This document shows positions 17,635 to 25,907 of a DNA stretch of 64,000 bases, in pieces. The notes under the pieces were generated by a model. That model was given only the letters and a program-made list of their open reading frames with translations. It searched no databases and was not told the origin of the DNA. The DNA is taken from contig NZ_VCNH01000008.1 of the NCBI RefSeq assembly GCF_024355225.1, positions 2,418,001 to 2,482,000 of the forward strand, written 5' to 3'. A program made the translations under genes and the position numbers. Every line of letters starts with the position of its first letter. Within the stretch, counting starts at the first letter, position 1. The stretch comes from Roseovarius sp. M141 (GTDB lineage Bacteria; Pseudomonadota; Alphaproteobacteria; Rhodobacterales; Rhodobacteraceae).

Positions 17635-18356
17635 TGCACCGCCTCCTCCCAGGTCATGGCGATGAAGGCATCGCCCAGATCGCCGCCGCGCGCGATGTCG
17701 CGCGCGGGCCGATGCGCCAGAACGCGGCCCCTGTGCAGCACGATCACGTCATCGCCGGGGCGGATTTCATCGACAAGATGCGTGGCCCAGAGCACGGTCA
17801 GACCGTCCCCGGCCAGATCATGGACGTGCGCGGTGATCGCGCGGCGGCTGGCGGCGTCCAGCCCGACGGTCGGTTCGTCCAGCAGCAGCACCTCGGGGCC
17901 GTGGATCAGCGCGCGGGCGATCTCCATCCGGCGGCGATGCCCGCCGTTCAGGGCGCGCACCAATTCGCCCGAGCGTTCGCGCATGTCCAGCCGGTCCAGC
18001 GCGGCGTCGATGCTGGCCTGCGCCTCCCGCCCTGATAATCCCTGAAGCGCGGCGAAATAGCTGAGGTTGCGCGCCACCGTCATGTCCAGATCGAGGGTCG
18101 GCTGCTGAAACACCACCCCGATCCGCGCCAGCGCCGCGCGGGGGGCGGCGCGCACGTCGAAGCCCGCCACGAAGATCTGGCCGTGCCGCGTGACAAGAAG
18201 CCGGGTCAGAAGCGCGAACAGCGTCGATTTGCCCGCGCCGTTCGGGCCCAGCAGCGCCGCAAAGCGCCCGGCCTCAAGGTCAAAGGACACGTCGTTCAGC
18301 GCCGTTCTGGCGCCGAATCTGTAGCTGACATTGCGGACGCTGAGCGCGGTCATCAT
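17631..18356 (-). CDS. ABC transporter ATP-binding protein of the PQQ-dependent alcohol dehydrogenase system
   Basis: A 241-residue ABC ATPase: Walker A GPNGAGKST, Q-loop VVFQQPTLDLDMTV, a signature region with LNGGHRRRMEIARAL (the LSGGQ equivalent reads LNGGH), Walker B VLLLDEPTVGLD and H-loop WATHLVDE. It pairs with the overlapping ABC-2 permease downstream and matches the PQQ-associated ATPase family (TIGR03864 type). In Methylorubrum a similar ABC set belongs to the lut lanthanide-uptake cluster, so metal or metallophore handling is one possible role. Confidence 0.87.
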   Translation of the reverse strand: MMTALSVRNVSYRFGARTALNDVSFDLEAGRFAALLGPNGAGKSTLFALLTRLLVTRHGQIFVAGFDVRAAPRAALARIGVVFQQPTLDLDMTVARNLSYFAALQGLSGREAQASIDAALDRLDMRERSGELVRALNGGHRRRMEIARALIHGPEVLLLDEPTVGLDAASRRAITAHVHDLAGDGLTVLWATHLVDEIRPGDDVIVLHRGRVLAHRPARDIARGGDLGDAFIAMTWEEAVQ

Positions 18357-18359
18357 GCG

Positions 18360-18791
18360 TTACTGGATGGTGATTTCAACGCGCTGGCTTTCGCCGCTGG
18401 AGCCGGGCTGGCGCATGAAATAACGGCCCGGCTTGATCGCGATGAATTCGATCTCCATCGTGCCCGCCTTGTCGAATTCCACGCTGTCCAGACCAAGGGG
18501 GCGGATCTCCAGACCGTTTATGACGATCTCGTTGATCCAGATCGCGCGGAAGAACCCCGGGCCTTCCAGCCCCAGTTCGCCCGTGCCGTCAGCGGTGATC
18601 TCGATCTCGTAGGCTTTGCCCGATTTCAGCATCAGCGGCGCCTCGGCGATGGGTTTGCCGACCGAAAGGGTGATCGGCGCCAGCTCCTCCTTGTTGCTTT
18701 TCGACAGCAACCCGGCAAAGCCAAGATCCTGGGCAGAGGCCGTTCCGGCCATCGTGAGGGCGGCAATCACCAGGGCGTTGACAAGTTTCAT
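18360..18791 (-). CDS. Exported beta-rich protein of unknown function in the ABC/PQQ operon
   Basis: 143 residues with a signal peptide ending at TASAQ and a beta-rich mature domain that looks cupredoxin-like in pattern (APLMLKSGKAYEIEITADG near the middle, IKPGRYFMRQPG near the end), but with no Cys and no clear type-1 copper ligand set. The ATG overlaps the stop of the upstream ATPase, and the next ATPase starts 3 bases downstream, so it is firmly within the operon. Small exported proteins occur in the lut lanthanide-uptake cluster; equivalence is inference. Confidence 0.78.
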   Translation of the reverse strand: MKLVNALVIAALTMAGTASAQDLGFAGLLSKSNKEELAPITLSVGKPIAEAPLMLKSGKAYEIEITADGTGELGLEGPGFFRAIWINEIVINGLEIRPLGLDSVEFDKAGTMEIEFIAIKPGRYFMRQPGSSGESQRVEITIQ

Positions 18792-19405
18792 GACGTATCC
18801 TTTCGGGGTTGCGAAGTCACAATCGTGGCGGGGAATCCGCCGAGTTCGAATATCTGGTCGGCCAGACGCTCCGCCTCGCTGCGCGCATGGGTCACGAAGA
18901 TCGTGGCGGGGCCGGTTTCGGCAATCAGTGCCTCGGTCAGGACCAGCATGTCATCGGAGGTGGCCGGATCGAGCGAGGCGAAGGGCTCGTCCATAATTAG
19001 AAGTTGCGGACGCCCCGCAAAGGCCCGCGCCAGCGCCACCCGGCGCTGCTGACCCAGCGACAATTGGCCGGGAAAGAGCGCGGCCTTGTCAGCAATCCCG
19101 ACACGCGCCAACGCAGCCAGTGCCGCATCCCGCGCCAAATCCGCATGCACCAGCGTGATGTTCTGCAACACGCTGCGCCATGGTAACAGCACAGGCTCCT
19201 GAAAGACGATAGCCATGCGCGCGGCCCGCGTGATCTGACCGGTAAACGCCGAATCAATGCCTGCGATCAGGTTCAGAAGCGTTGATTTCCCGATGCCAGA
19301 GGGGCCAAGCACGGCCACGGTTTTCCCCGGTGCCACGGCGAAGGAAATATCGCGCAGGATCTCGATTTCACCGAACGCCTTGCGCCGGATATCTACGCGG
19401 ATCAT
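18788..19405 (-). CDS. ABC transporter ATP-binding protein (TauB/SsuB-like)
   Basis: A 205-residue ABC ATPase: Walker A LGPSGIGKST, Q-loop IVFQEPVLLPW, signature LSLGQQRRVALARA, Walker B LLIMDEPFASLD and H-loop FVTHARSE. This is the nitrate/sulfonate/taurine importer class. The start at 19405 overlaps the permease stop (ATGA); the long upstream frame to 20158 runs through the permease gene and is rejected. It forms a three-gene importer with the permease and binding protein at 19402-21141. Confidence 0.9.
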   Translation of the reverse strand: MIRVDIRRKAFGEIEILRDISFAVAPGKTVAVLGPSGIGKSTLLNLIAGIDSAFTGQITRAARMAIVFQEPVLLPWRSVLQNITLVHADLARDAALAALARVGIADKAALFPGQLSLGQQRRVALARAFAGRPQLLIMDEPFASLDPATSDDMLVLTEALIAETGPATIFVTHARSEAERLADQIFELGGFPATIVTSQPRKDTS

Positions 19406-20163
19406 GGCGCCCTCCAGCGGCGGACGCGGCGTTCGATTGGTTGCAGTAACAGCCACTCGACCAGCAGCATGACCGCGATGAACGACAGCGAATAGACCAG
19501 CACCAGCGCGACGTTGAACAACTGGAAATAGAGGTGAATCTGAAACCCGACGCCGTTGGAGCGGCCCAGAAACTCGACCACCAGCACGATTTTCCAGATC
19601 ACCGCGATGCCCGAACGCGCGGCGCCCGCGATGAATGGCGCAAGCTGCGGTATCAGCACATGGCGTAGATAGGTCACCTTGCGCATCCCGAACACCTGTG
19701 CCATCGCGCGCAGGCTTGGGTCGCGCGCGCGGGCGCCCTCGCGCAGGATGGTGGTGACGTTCGGGATCTTGTTCAGCGTCACGGCGATGATGGCGGCCGT
19801 TTCGTTCAGCCCGATCCACAGATAGCACAGCACGATCAGCACCAGCGCCGGCAGGTTCAGGAACACCACCAGCCACGGATCCAGCCAGCGATCCACCGCC
19901 GGATAACTGCCCATGACAAGGCCCAAAACCGTCCCGATGGTCATCGCAAGGGCAAAGGCCCAGAGTACCCGCAGCCCGGTATGCGCCAGATGGTAGGGTA
20001 ACGCGCCCGAGGTCAGCTCCCGCCAGAATGGCTGCGCCAACGCGCCCGGCATCGGCAGGATCTCGGGGTCGGCCGTCAGCGCGGCGGCAGCGACCCACAC
20101 ACCCAGCAGCAGCAGAAGCGAGAGCAGCGGAATTGTGACAGGGGATAGGTGCAGCCATTTCAC
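19402..20163 (-). CDS. ABC transporter permease (TauC/SsuC-like)
   Basis: A 253-residue binding-protein-dependent permease with about six helices and the EAA-type cytoplasmic loop around AAIIAVTLNKIPNVTTILREGARARDPS. It starts 3 bases after the binding protein stop and overlaps its ATPase. It is the importer channel of a TauABC-like system embedded inside the PQQ-linked operon. Confidence 0.9.
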   Translation of the reverse strand: MKWLHLSPVTIPLLSLLLLLGVWVAAAALTADPEILPMPGALAQPFWRELTSGALPYHLAHTGLRVLWAFALAMTIGTVLGLVMGSYPAVDRWLDPWLVVFLNLPALVLIVLCYLWIGLNETAAIIAVTLNKIPNVTTILREGARARDPSLRAMAQVFGMRKVTYLRHVLIPQLAPFIAGAARSGIAVIWKIVLVVEFLGRSNGVGFQIHLYFQLFNVALVLVYSLSFIAVMLLVEWLLLQPIERRVRRWRAP

Positions 20164-20166
20164 GTC

Positions 20167-21141
20167 TTACTTCACGTCCGCAAACAGGCCGTCCGGCAGC
20201 GTGCGTGCCGCGCCTACCAGATCCTCGCCGCCAAGCTCGGCCATGAGGCGCAGGAACCGGTCGGCCGCGTCGCTGTCAACCGGGCCGGCAGGCGGGATGC
20301 CGGCGCGGAAATCCTGCCGCAGCAGCTCGAACTCCGCATCGCTGCCAGCGTTCATCCGGTCGCGCAAAGGCTCCCACGCCGCGTCGTCGCTGGCCAGCAG
20401 ATCCTTGGCCGCGCGGGAGGCATCATAAAGCTGCTGCGCGATGCCGGGATGCTGCGCAATGAAACTTTCCTTCATCACATAGCCCAGAATCGGGACGTCG
20501 GGGTCAAGCCCCAGCGCATGCGCCGCGTCGCTGACCGAAATCAACTCGCGCATGCCGCCTGCCTTCATTTTCGCCAGAAAATGCCAGTAGTTGATGGCGC
20601 CGTCCGTCTCGCCCTGAAGTGCGGTCTTGTAGATCAGCGGCGGCGCGCCAAAGACCTGCTCGGTCTCACCGGCCAGATCCATGTCGTATTCCTGCGCGGC
20701 GAACCCCCGCAGGATCAGCCAGCTTTTGTCCAGCGGACCGCCAGCAATGCCGATCTTCTTGCCGGCCATGTCCTTCAGGCTCTGCGCCGGGCTGCCGTCT
20801 GGCAGGACCAAGCCGCCGACCGCCTTGGAGTAGGGGATAAAGACATACTCCTTGCCCGCCGCGCGCTGCCGCGCGACCCAGATCCAGTCGATGACGGCGA
20901 TATCGGCCTCGCCCCCCTCAAGTGCGACGCGCGTCGCGCCATTGTCGGCAAAGGACTGAATGAACAGTTCGAATCCGTTATCGGTGTCAAACCCGTTACG
21001 TGTGATCGTATCAAGCTCCCAGTTCACCGTGCCGATCTGGAGCACCGCTGCGCGAATGCGCGGCAGATCCTCGGCGCTGGCCGGACCTAACCAGAGCGCT
21101 GCCACCAGCGTCAAAGCCAACCGGCCAAATGCATTTGCCAT
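20167..21141 (-). CDS. ABC transporter substrate-binding protein (NMT1/TauA-like)
   Basis: A 324-residue periplasmic binding protein with a signal peptide (VAALWLGPASAED). The mature part has the class signature LEGGEADIAVIDWIWV and MAGKKIGIAGGPLDKSWLILRGFA. AAGGAG precedes the ATG. The ligand cannot be read; its place in a lanthanide/PQQ gene set makes a cofactor, metal chelate or C1-related solute possible. It follows the beta-propeller gene by 18 bases. Confidence 0.87.
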   Translation of the reverse strand: MANAFGRLALTLVAALWLGPASAEDLPRIRAAVLQIGTVNWELDTITRNGFDTDNGFELFIQSFADNGATRVALEGGEADIAVIDWIWVARQRAAGKEYVFIPYSKAVGGLVLPDGSPAQSLKDMAGKKIGIAGGPLDKSWLILRGFAAQEYDMDLAGETEQVFGAPPLIYKTALQGETDGAINYWHFLAKMKAGGMRELISVSDAAHALGLDPDVPILGYVMKESFIAQHPGIAQQLYDASRAAKDLLASDDAAWEPLRDRMNAGSDAEFELLRQDFRAGIPPAGPVDSDAADRFLRLMAELGGEDLVGAARTLPDGLFADVK

Positions 21142-21159
21142 GATACACTCCTTCCCGGT

Positions 21160-22134
21160 TCAATCCGGTGCGACCACGACGCCCCAGGGCTGCTGCCCGA
21201 CCTGCACCGATTTCAGCGCCTTTTGCGCCGCCACGTCAATGATCGTCACGTCGTTGGAATTGCCGTTGGTCGTGATCAGGTATTTCTGGTCCGGCGTGAA
21301 CGCCAGTTGCCAGACCCGCTGACCCACAAGGATGTAGTCGGCGACCTCGTCGGCGCTGAGATCGACGACCGCGACCCGGTTCGCGGGGCCAAGCGCCACG
21401 AACAGCCAGCGGCCATCGGACGTCACTTTCATACCCACGGGTTGCAGCCATTCCGGCTCGACACCGGGCACGGCAAACTCGATTTTCTTCAGCAGCTCCG
21501 GGCCGCCCTCGGCGTTGGGGTCGATCACGCTGACCGTTCCGCCGATCTCGGCGCTGACGAACAGCCGGGTGCCATCATCGGTATAGACCGCATAGCGGGG
21601 GCGCTGATCGACCAGCACGTTGTGCTTGATCTGATAATCACCGGTGTCGATGAAATGCGCCATGTTGGTGGTTTCGGATGTGTTAACGACAAAAGCTGCA
21701 TCGGGGCTGATCGCCATGCCTTCGGGTTCGACCCCGACGGGGATTTCGGCGATGACCCTGCGCTTTTCCGTGTCGATCACCGTGACGATGTTGTCATCCT
21801 CATTGGCAACATAGATCGGATTGCCCGAGGGGTGCAGGGTGAACAACTCGGGGTCGGGACCGGACGGCAGGGTCCAAAGTTCCTCGTAGGTGTCGGCATC
21901 GAAGACCCGGATGGTATCGTCGTCGGATGCGCAGACATAGACGTGCTTTCCGTCCGGGCTGATCCCGATACCGCGCGGGCGGTTGCCGGCGTCGAACTCC
22001 GTCAGCACCTCCCAAGTGTCGCTGTCCAGAACGGTGATGCTGTTCCCCTTTTCATTGCTGACGAACACCTTGTTGGCAAACGCAGGGGGGGCAAACGCGC
22101 CCAGACAGCCGAGCAAAAGAAAGACAGATTTCAT
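21160..22134 (-). CDS. PQQ-dependent catabolism-associated beta-propeller protein (YncE-like)
   Basis: A periplasmic seven-bladed YVTN-type beta-propeller (324 residues from the preferred start) with repeats such as IGISPDGKHVYVCASDDDTIRVFD and TPDQKYLITTNGNSNDVTIID. It matches the propeller family found beside PQQ-dependent dehydrogenases (TIGR03866 type); the LutD protein of the Methylorubrum lanthanide cluster is of this general class. Two starts are possible: 22146, which overlaps the upstream stop (ATGA), and 22134, which has GAGGTG before it and a cleaner signal peptide (MKSVFLLLGCLGAFAPPAFA). Confidence 0.9.
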   Translation of the reverse strand: MKSVFLLLGCLGAFAPPAFANKVFVSNEKGNSITVLDSDTWEVLTEFDAGNRPRGIGISPDGKHVYVCASDDDTIRVFDADTYEELWTLPSGPDPELFTLHPSGNPIYVANEDDNIVTVIDTEKRRVIAEIPVGVEPEGMAISPDAAFVVNTSETTNMAHFIDTGDYQIKHNVLVDQRPRYAVYTDDGTRLFVSAEIGGTVSVIDPNAEGGPELLKKIEFAVPGVEPEWLQPVGMKVTSDGRWLFVALGPANRVAVVDLSADEVADYILVGQRVWQLAFTPDQKYLITTNGNSNDVTIIDVAAQKALKSVQVGQQPWGVVVAPD

Positions 22135-22142
22135 CGCGCACC

Positions 22143-23330
22143 TCATTTTTCAAAAGCCGTGCAGGCGGATTCCGGCGCGTCCAGACCCAGCGTATCCAGC
22201 GCAGTTCGCTGATGCAGATAGCCCTCTTGCGGCGAGACGCTGACCGTCACCTTGCTGTCGGTCAACAGGATTGGCTGGCGCAGTTGACCGTTCCAGTTGC
22301 GAAAGGTGACCGCCTGCCCCTTGAACGCCGCCAGTTCGAAATTGTCACCCAAGGCATAGCCCCTTAGAGTCGCCGGATCGGCGCTGTTGGTGCGGATCAC
22401 CGCCTCACCGATCACGCGCACCGCCAGCCAGGCCTGATAATCCTCGTCCCTGACATAGCGCGTCGCAAGCTTTTCAAACCGGTTTTGGAATTGCGTCGCA
22501 CCCCAGGATTCATGGGCCGCATGGAAGGTAACAGGGCGCAGCCCCGCCGAGCCCATCACCGGGCGCGCTGACCACGTGTGAAACGGCAGGTAGAGCGCAA
22601 AGACGTCCGACGCATCTGCTGCAATTACCAGATCATGTTCTCGCGCGCCTTGGGTGAACACCGGGATCTGGCGCTGCACAAGGACATGCCCGGTATCGGC
22701 GCGGCGCGATCCACCCGTGTCTTCGAAGGTGCGCTCTTCGACAAGCTTGGCACCGAATTTCTGCGCAGCGCGGCGATATTCCTCGCCAAGGGCACGATCA
22801 GCGTCGTTCGACCCCTCGATCAGAAACCAGCGCGGCCATTTCTTCCACATGGCGAACTGCGCCACCGCATCGGCCATCATCGCCTGGCTGGGCGCGACAT
22901 GCAGAACGTTGGCGCGGCATTGATCATCGCGCAGCGCGGTGCCACGGGCCATGGCATTCAGGATCAGCGCATCCTCCCCGGCGGCATCCGCGAGTTTCAG
23001 CAGATCATCATCGCCGGCCAGCACCACGATCAGCCTGATCCCGTCGGCCAGCAGCAATTCCAGCGCCTCGCCCGCCATGTCTGGCGGTGTCGCCACATAT
23101 TCGGCGCTGAACTCCATCCCCAGAAAGGACCCCGTCGTGGCGTTATCCTCGTTGCCAAGGATCGCACCGGCAAAGCCCATGTCGCCCGGAATCATGTCAA
23201 ACCGCGAGATGGGCGCAAGGCTCGGGTAATCGACGCGCAACACCGCTGTGCGGATTTCCAGCGCCGACAGGGGCATAGTGGCCAGAAGACACGCCAGAAC
23301 ACTAGCACAAATTGCAGTGATCAGCCTCAA
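22143..23330 (-). CDS. ABC transporter substrate-binding protein, PQQ-dependent alcohol dehydrogenase system
   Basis: About 395 residues, a periplasmic binding protein of the branched-chain amino acid type that matches the family linked to PQQ-dependent alcohol oxidation (TIGR03863 type). A signal peptide lies at LACLLATMPLSALE. The TTG at 23330 is preferred because GGGAGGGGG lies 4 bases upstream and it gives a normal signal peptide; the frame extends to 23489 but would overlap the divergent gene at 23443. It opens a minus-strand operon of nine genes and is odd in being paired with an ABC-2 (export-type) permease. Confidence 0.86.
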   Translation of the reverse strand: MRLITAICASVLACLLATMPLSALEIRTAVLRVDYPSLAPISRFDMIPGDMGFAGAILGNEDNATTGSFLGMEFSAEYVATPPDMAGEALELLLADGIRLIVVLAGDDDLLKLADAAGEDALILNAMARGTALRDDQCRANVLHVAPSQAMMADAVAQFAMWKKWPRWFLIEGSNDADRALGEEYRRAAQKFGAKLVEERTFEDTGGSRRADTGHVLVQRQIPVFTQGAREHDLVIAADASDVFALYLPFHTWSARPVMGSAGLRPVTFHAAHESWGATQFQNRFEKLATRYVRDEDYQAWLAVRVIGEAVIRTNSADPATLRGYALGDNFELAAFKGQAVTFRNWNGQLRQPILLTDSKVTVSVSPQEGYLHQRTALDTLGLDAPESACTAFEK

Positions 23331-23361
23331 GTAACCCCCTCCCAAGATACGGTAAAATCGA

Positions 23362-23386
23362 GTTTGCGACAGGAGTGCGCGCAAAC
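23362..23386. promoter_or_regulatory. Perfect dyad in the divergent promoter between the binding-protein operon and the DUF3280 gene
   Basis: GTTTGCG (23362-23368) and CGCAAAC (23380-23386) are exact inverted 7-mers separated by 11 bases, midway in the 112-base gap between the divergent starts at 23330 and 23443. Position and symmetry suit a dimeric regulator controlling both directions. Which regulator is unknown. Confidence 0.45.
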
Positions 23387-23442
23387 GAAACCTATACCTT
23401 TGGCTGATTGCCAGATTGGCGGCAGACGGTAACATATGCCGC

Positions 23443-23943
23443 ATGAAAGCAGCGCTCGTCTCAATTGCTCTGATATGTGCTGTCGTCACGGCAGCGACGG
23501 GTCAAATTCGCGAGGACGCGAGCGTTGCATTTCTGGGCATAACATTTCTAGATACTTCGACCGAGGGGGCCTATAGCGGCCCGCGACAAGACGAGGCTGA
23601 TCGCCTCGCTCTGCTAGAGGGCGAAGTGCGCACGCAGTTCACCGATCACGGGTTGACGCTGCTCGACCTCGCCCCGATTGCCGAGAACCTGGAAAGCACC
23701 ACGAACCCTGCCAACTGTTACGGCTGCGAGATCCGCATGGCGCGGGAACTGGGCGCGGATTACGTTCTGGTCGGCGTCGTGCAGAAAGTGTCCAACCTCA
23801 TTCTGGCTATGAATCTGGTCATGCGCGATGTCGAGACCGAAGAAGTCGTCGCGTATCGCGTGGTTGAAATCCGCTCGAACACGGACGACTCGTGGCTGCG
23901 CGGCATACGCTACATCCTGAAAACCGCCTTTTTCAAACCGTGA
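23443..23943 (+). CDS. Exported DUF3280/DUF2380-type protein of unknown function
   Basis: 166 residues with an N-terminal signal peptide (MKAALVSIALICAVVTAATG). The mature part has a Rossmann-like pattern (VAFLGITFLDTS, LGADYVLVGVVQKVSNLILAMNLVM) typical of DUF3280/DUF2380 proteins, often found near PQQ-linked clusters. NCYGC gives a CxxC pair at mid-protein. The ATG at 23443 is preferred over 23416 because the signal peptide then begins at the N-terminus. It is divergent from the binding-protein operon and converges on the rhodanese gene with a 4-base gap. Confidence 0.78.
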   Translation: MKAALVSIALICAVVTAATGQIREDASVAFLGITFLDTSTEGAYSGPRQDEADRLALLEGEVRTQFTDHGLTLLDLAPIAENLESTTNPANCYGCEIRMARELGADYVLVGVVQKVSNLILAMNLVMRDVETEEVVAYRVVEIRSNTDDSWLRGIRYILKTAFFKP

Positions 23944-23947
23944 AGCC

Positions 23948-24484
23948 TCACGGCTCGGGTTTGGCCTCCACCTCCTCCATCGGGTATTCATGCGCCGCCC
24001 AATCGTCAGTGCCACCGCGAAACCAGAAAACGTGGTTGTAGCCCCACTCCTGCACCCGCTTGGCCGCGTTCCAGGACATCCAGCAATCGTCGCGGCAGAA
24101 CACCACAATCGGCATGGCGGGGTCGCCACCCGTCGCCTCGTCCAGCCCGGCTTTGAAATAATCTGCCGTTTCCGCCGCGATGGCACCATAGCCGACATTG
24201 GGCAGCCAGATCGCGCCGGGCACCGAGATCCGCGGTTGATCGTGCCACAGCGTGTCTTCGGGCAGGTTTTTGGGCTTGGGCTGGCGCGGCAGCACGTCGA
24301 CAAAGGCGACGCGATCCGTTTTCCACAGCGCGAATGCCGCCTTGGCATCGACGGCGGTGGCCCCTTTCAGGGTCAACGGGATCGGAGCGAGATACGCTTC
24401 CATCCGGTAATCCGCAGGCTCGGGAACCTCCTGCGCGAACGCGGCGAACGGGATCAACAGCGCAAATAGCAACGCACGGATCAT
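23948..24484 (-). CDS. PQQ-dependent catabolism-associated rhodanese-like protein (CXXCW motif family)
   Basis: 178 residues with a signal peptide (ALLFALLIPFAAFAQ) and a rhodanese-like fold. The active-loop region reads FCRDDCWMSWNAAKR, the signature of the PQQ-associated CXXCW family (TIGR03865 type); here the two cysteines are separated by three residues. Downstream, GYNHVFWFRGGTDDW resembles the end of a rhodanese domain. The ATG overlaps the stop of xoxJ, so it is the last gene of the fghA-xoxFGJ series. It probably handles redox or sulfur chemistry in the periplasm. Confidence 0.88.
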   Translation of the reverse strand: MIRALLFALLIPFAAFAQEVPEPADYRMEAYLAPIPLTLKGATAVDAKAAFALWKTDRVAFVDVLPRQPKPKNLPEDTLWHDQPRISVPGAIWLPNVGYGAIAAETADYFKAGLDEATGGDPAMPIVVFCRDDCWMSWNAAKRVQEWGYNHVFWFRGGTDDWAAHEYPMEEVEAKPEP

Positions 24485-25338
24485 GGTGAAACCTCCAGTG
24501 CGGCGGTGCCCATATCGTTGATCAGCGGCACGCCCGCGTCTTTCAGGATCGTGCTGATTTCAGTCTGGTTGCGCCGGATCAGCGCGTTCAGCTCATGCTC
24601 CCAGACTTTCTCGCCAAGGCGCACGCCCATCGTGATGCGAAAAAACAGCCGTGGCGGCAGGGTTTCCTTCAGCAGCGGCGTCACTTTGAGATCGGGAAAG
24701 CCCTGTTTGACCAGCGGCCCGCCGATCGGCCCCCAGACAGCGGCGGCGTCCAGCCGCCCGGCCTCAAGATCGGCCAGCATGTCGTCGACGGGCGATTCAT
24801 AACGACGATCGACCATAAGGTCGTAGCCATGCACGTTCGACATAAGCCCATTGCGCGCCATATGGCTGGCCGGCGGCGACCCGGCGACAACCCCGATCAC
24901 GGCCCCCTTCAGCCGGGGATCGGCGAGGTGGTCGACATCTGCCAGCGGCCCGCCTGCCTTGGTGATCAGCGAATAGGCCGATGTCATGTAGTGATTTGTG
25001 TTCTGCACCAGTTCATGGCCCTGCGCATAGCCGATGACCACATCACAGCGATTGGCCCGCAGCGTGTTGCGGATAAAACCAGTCGCCATCGGGTACCAGG
25101 TATATTCAATCGGCAGCCCCAGCTTTTCGGCAACGAAATCGGCCAGACGGTTCTCGAACCCCTGCTCGCTTTGGTCGGACATCGGCAGATTGGCGGGGTC
25201 AGCGCAGACACGCAACGCGGTTTTCGACACCAGATCCGAGACCTGCGCCGCCGCGCCGCCTGCGCCAAACAGAATGGCTGTGGCGCAGGCGCAAATCATC
25301 TTAGCCCATGCAGGCGTCTTCTTCTTCGCGAATGGCAT
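24481..25338 (-). CDS. xoxJ: XoxJ periplasmic binding-protein-like MDH accessory
   Basis: About 285 residues of the quinoprotein dehydrogenase-associated substrate-binding family (MxaJ/XoxJ, TIGR03871 type), thought to help activate methanol dehydrogenase in the periplasm. Typical text includes LRVCADPANLPMSD and CDVVIGYAQGHELVQNTNHYMTSAYSLI. The ATG at 25338 gives a basic n-region (FAKKK) and a signal peptide ending at GGAAAQ, overlapping xoxG by 38 bases; a second ATG at 25299 is possible. It lies directly behind xoxG. Confidence 0.92.
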   Translation of the reverse strand: MPFAKKKTPAWAKMICACATAILFGAGGAAAQVSDLVSKTALRVCADPANLPMSDQSEQGFENRLADFVAEKLGLPIEYTWYPMATGFIRNTLRANRCDVVIGYAQGHELVQNTNHYMTSAYSLITKAGGPLADVDHLADPRLKGAVIGVVAGSPPASHMARNGLMSNVHGYDLMVDRRYESPVDDMLADLEAGRLDAAAVWGPIGGPLVKQGFPDLKVTPLLKETLPPRLFFRITMGVRLGEKVWEHELNALIRRNQTEISTILKDAGVPLINDMGTAALEVSP

Positions 25339-25828
25339 CGCTTTTGGCTTCCTTCTTGGCCGGGCGCCCGCGCGCCACTGCGTCGGTCCCGCGAGCCTTG
25401 AGATAGACGTAGATGTCATCAAGATAGCACATGACATTGCGGTTCTCGCCAAAGGCGGGCATGACCGAGGTTTCCGATGCGGTAACTTTCTCGCGGCCGT
25501 TCACGACCACATCGTAGAAATCGTAGTAATCCATGTCGACGGCGGAGTCTTTCAGGGCCGGCGCGTAGCTTGACCCTTCGCCATCCGGCCCGTGACAGAC
25601 GTGACATTCCGAATGGTAACGGCGAAAGCCGGAATAGGTCTGCCAGTCCACCGTACCATCTTCGGCGATATTGTAGGTCGGGATGTCGTCTTCGGTAAAA
25701 TAGCGCCCGTCCTCGCTATAGGCCACGGTGATATTTTTGGCCTTCGCCGCCGCGTCGTCCTGTGCAAGGGCAGCCTGGCCCGGAGCGAATGCCATGCCGC
25801 ACAGCAGCAGAAACTGAAGATGTCGCAT
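25301..25828 (-). CDS. xoxG: XoxG c-type cytochrome, electron acceptor of XoxF
   Basis: 175 residues with signal peptide MRHLQFLLLCGMAFAPGQAALAQ trimmed near residue 22. It has one heme-binding motif C75-HV-C78-H79 and a likely axial Met in TSVMPAFGENRNVMCYLDD. It belongs to the cytochrome cL/c553i-like family that takes electrons from XoxF methanol dehydrogenase. The C-terminal tail is rich in Lys/Glu and ends in DACMG. It lies 79 bases downstream of xoxF, separated by a strong hairpin. Confidence 0.93.
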   Translation of the reverse strand: MRHLQFLLLCGMAFAPGQAALAQDDAAAKAKNITVAYSEDGRYFTEDDIPTYNIAEDGTVDWQTYSGFRRYHSECHVCHGPDGEGSSYAPALKDSAVDMDYYDFYDVVVNGREKVTASETSVMPAFGENRNVMCYLDDIYVYLKARGTDAVARGRPAKKEAKSDAIREEEDACMG

Positions 25829-25859
25829 ATACAGTGTCCTCGGTTAGGTCATCGTGGCG

Positions 25860-25888
25860 GCCGACACGAGGTTACTCCGTGTCGGCCG
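25860..25888 (-). terminator. Intercistronic hairpin between xoxF and xoxG
   Basis: GGCCGACACG (25860-25869) and CGTGTCGGCC (25879-25888) are perfect 10-base complements with a 9-base loop. No T-run follows in the direction of transcription, so it is better read as an mRNA-stabilising or partial-termination element than a full terminator. It would let xoxF accumulate above xoxG. An 11-base sequence in the loop (AGGTTACTCCG) recurs at the xoxF stop codon. Confidence 0.6.
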
Positions 25889-25907
25889 AACGTTTGGGCA
25901 AAACAGG

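Noticed and set aside
19406..20158. N-terminal extension of the TauB-like ATPase
   Set aside because: It is an out-of-frame reading of the permease gene; the ATPase starts at 19405.
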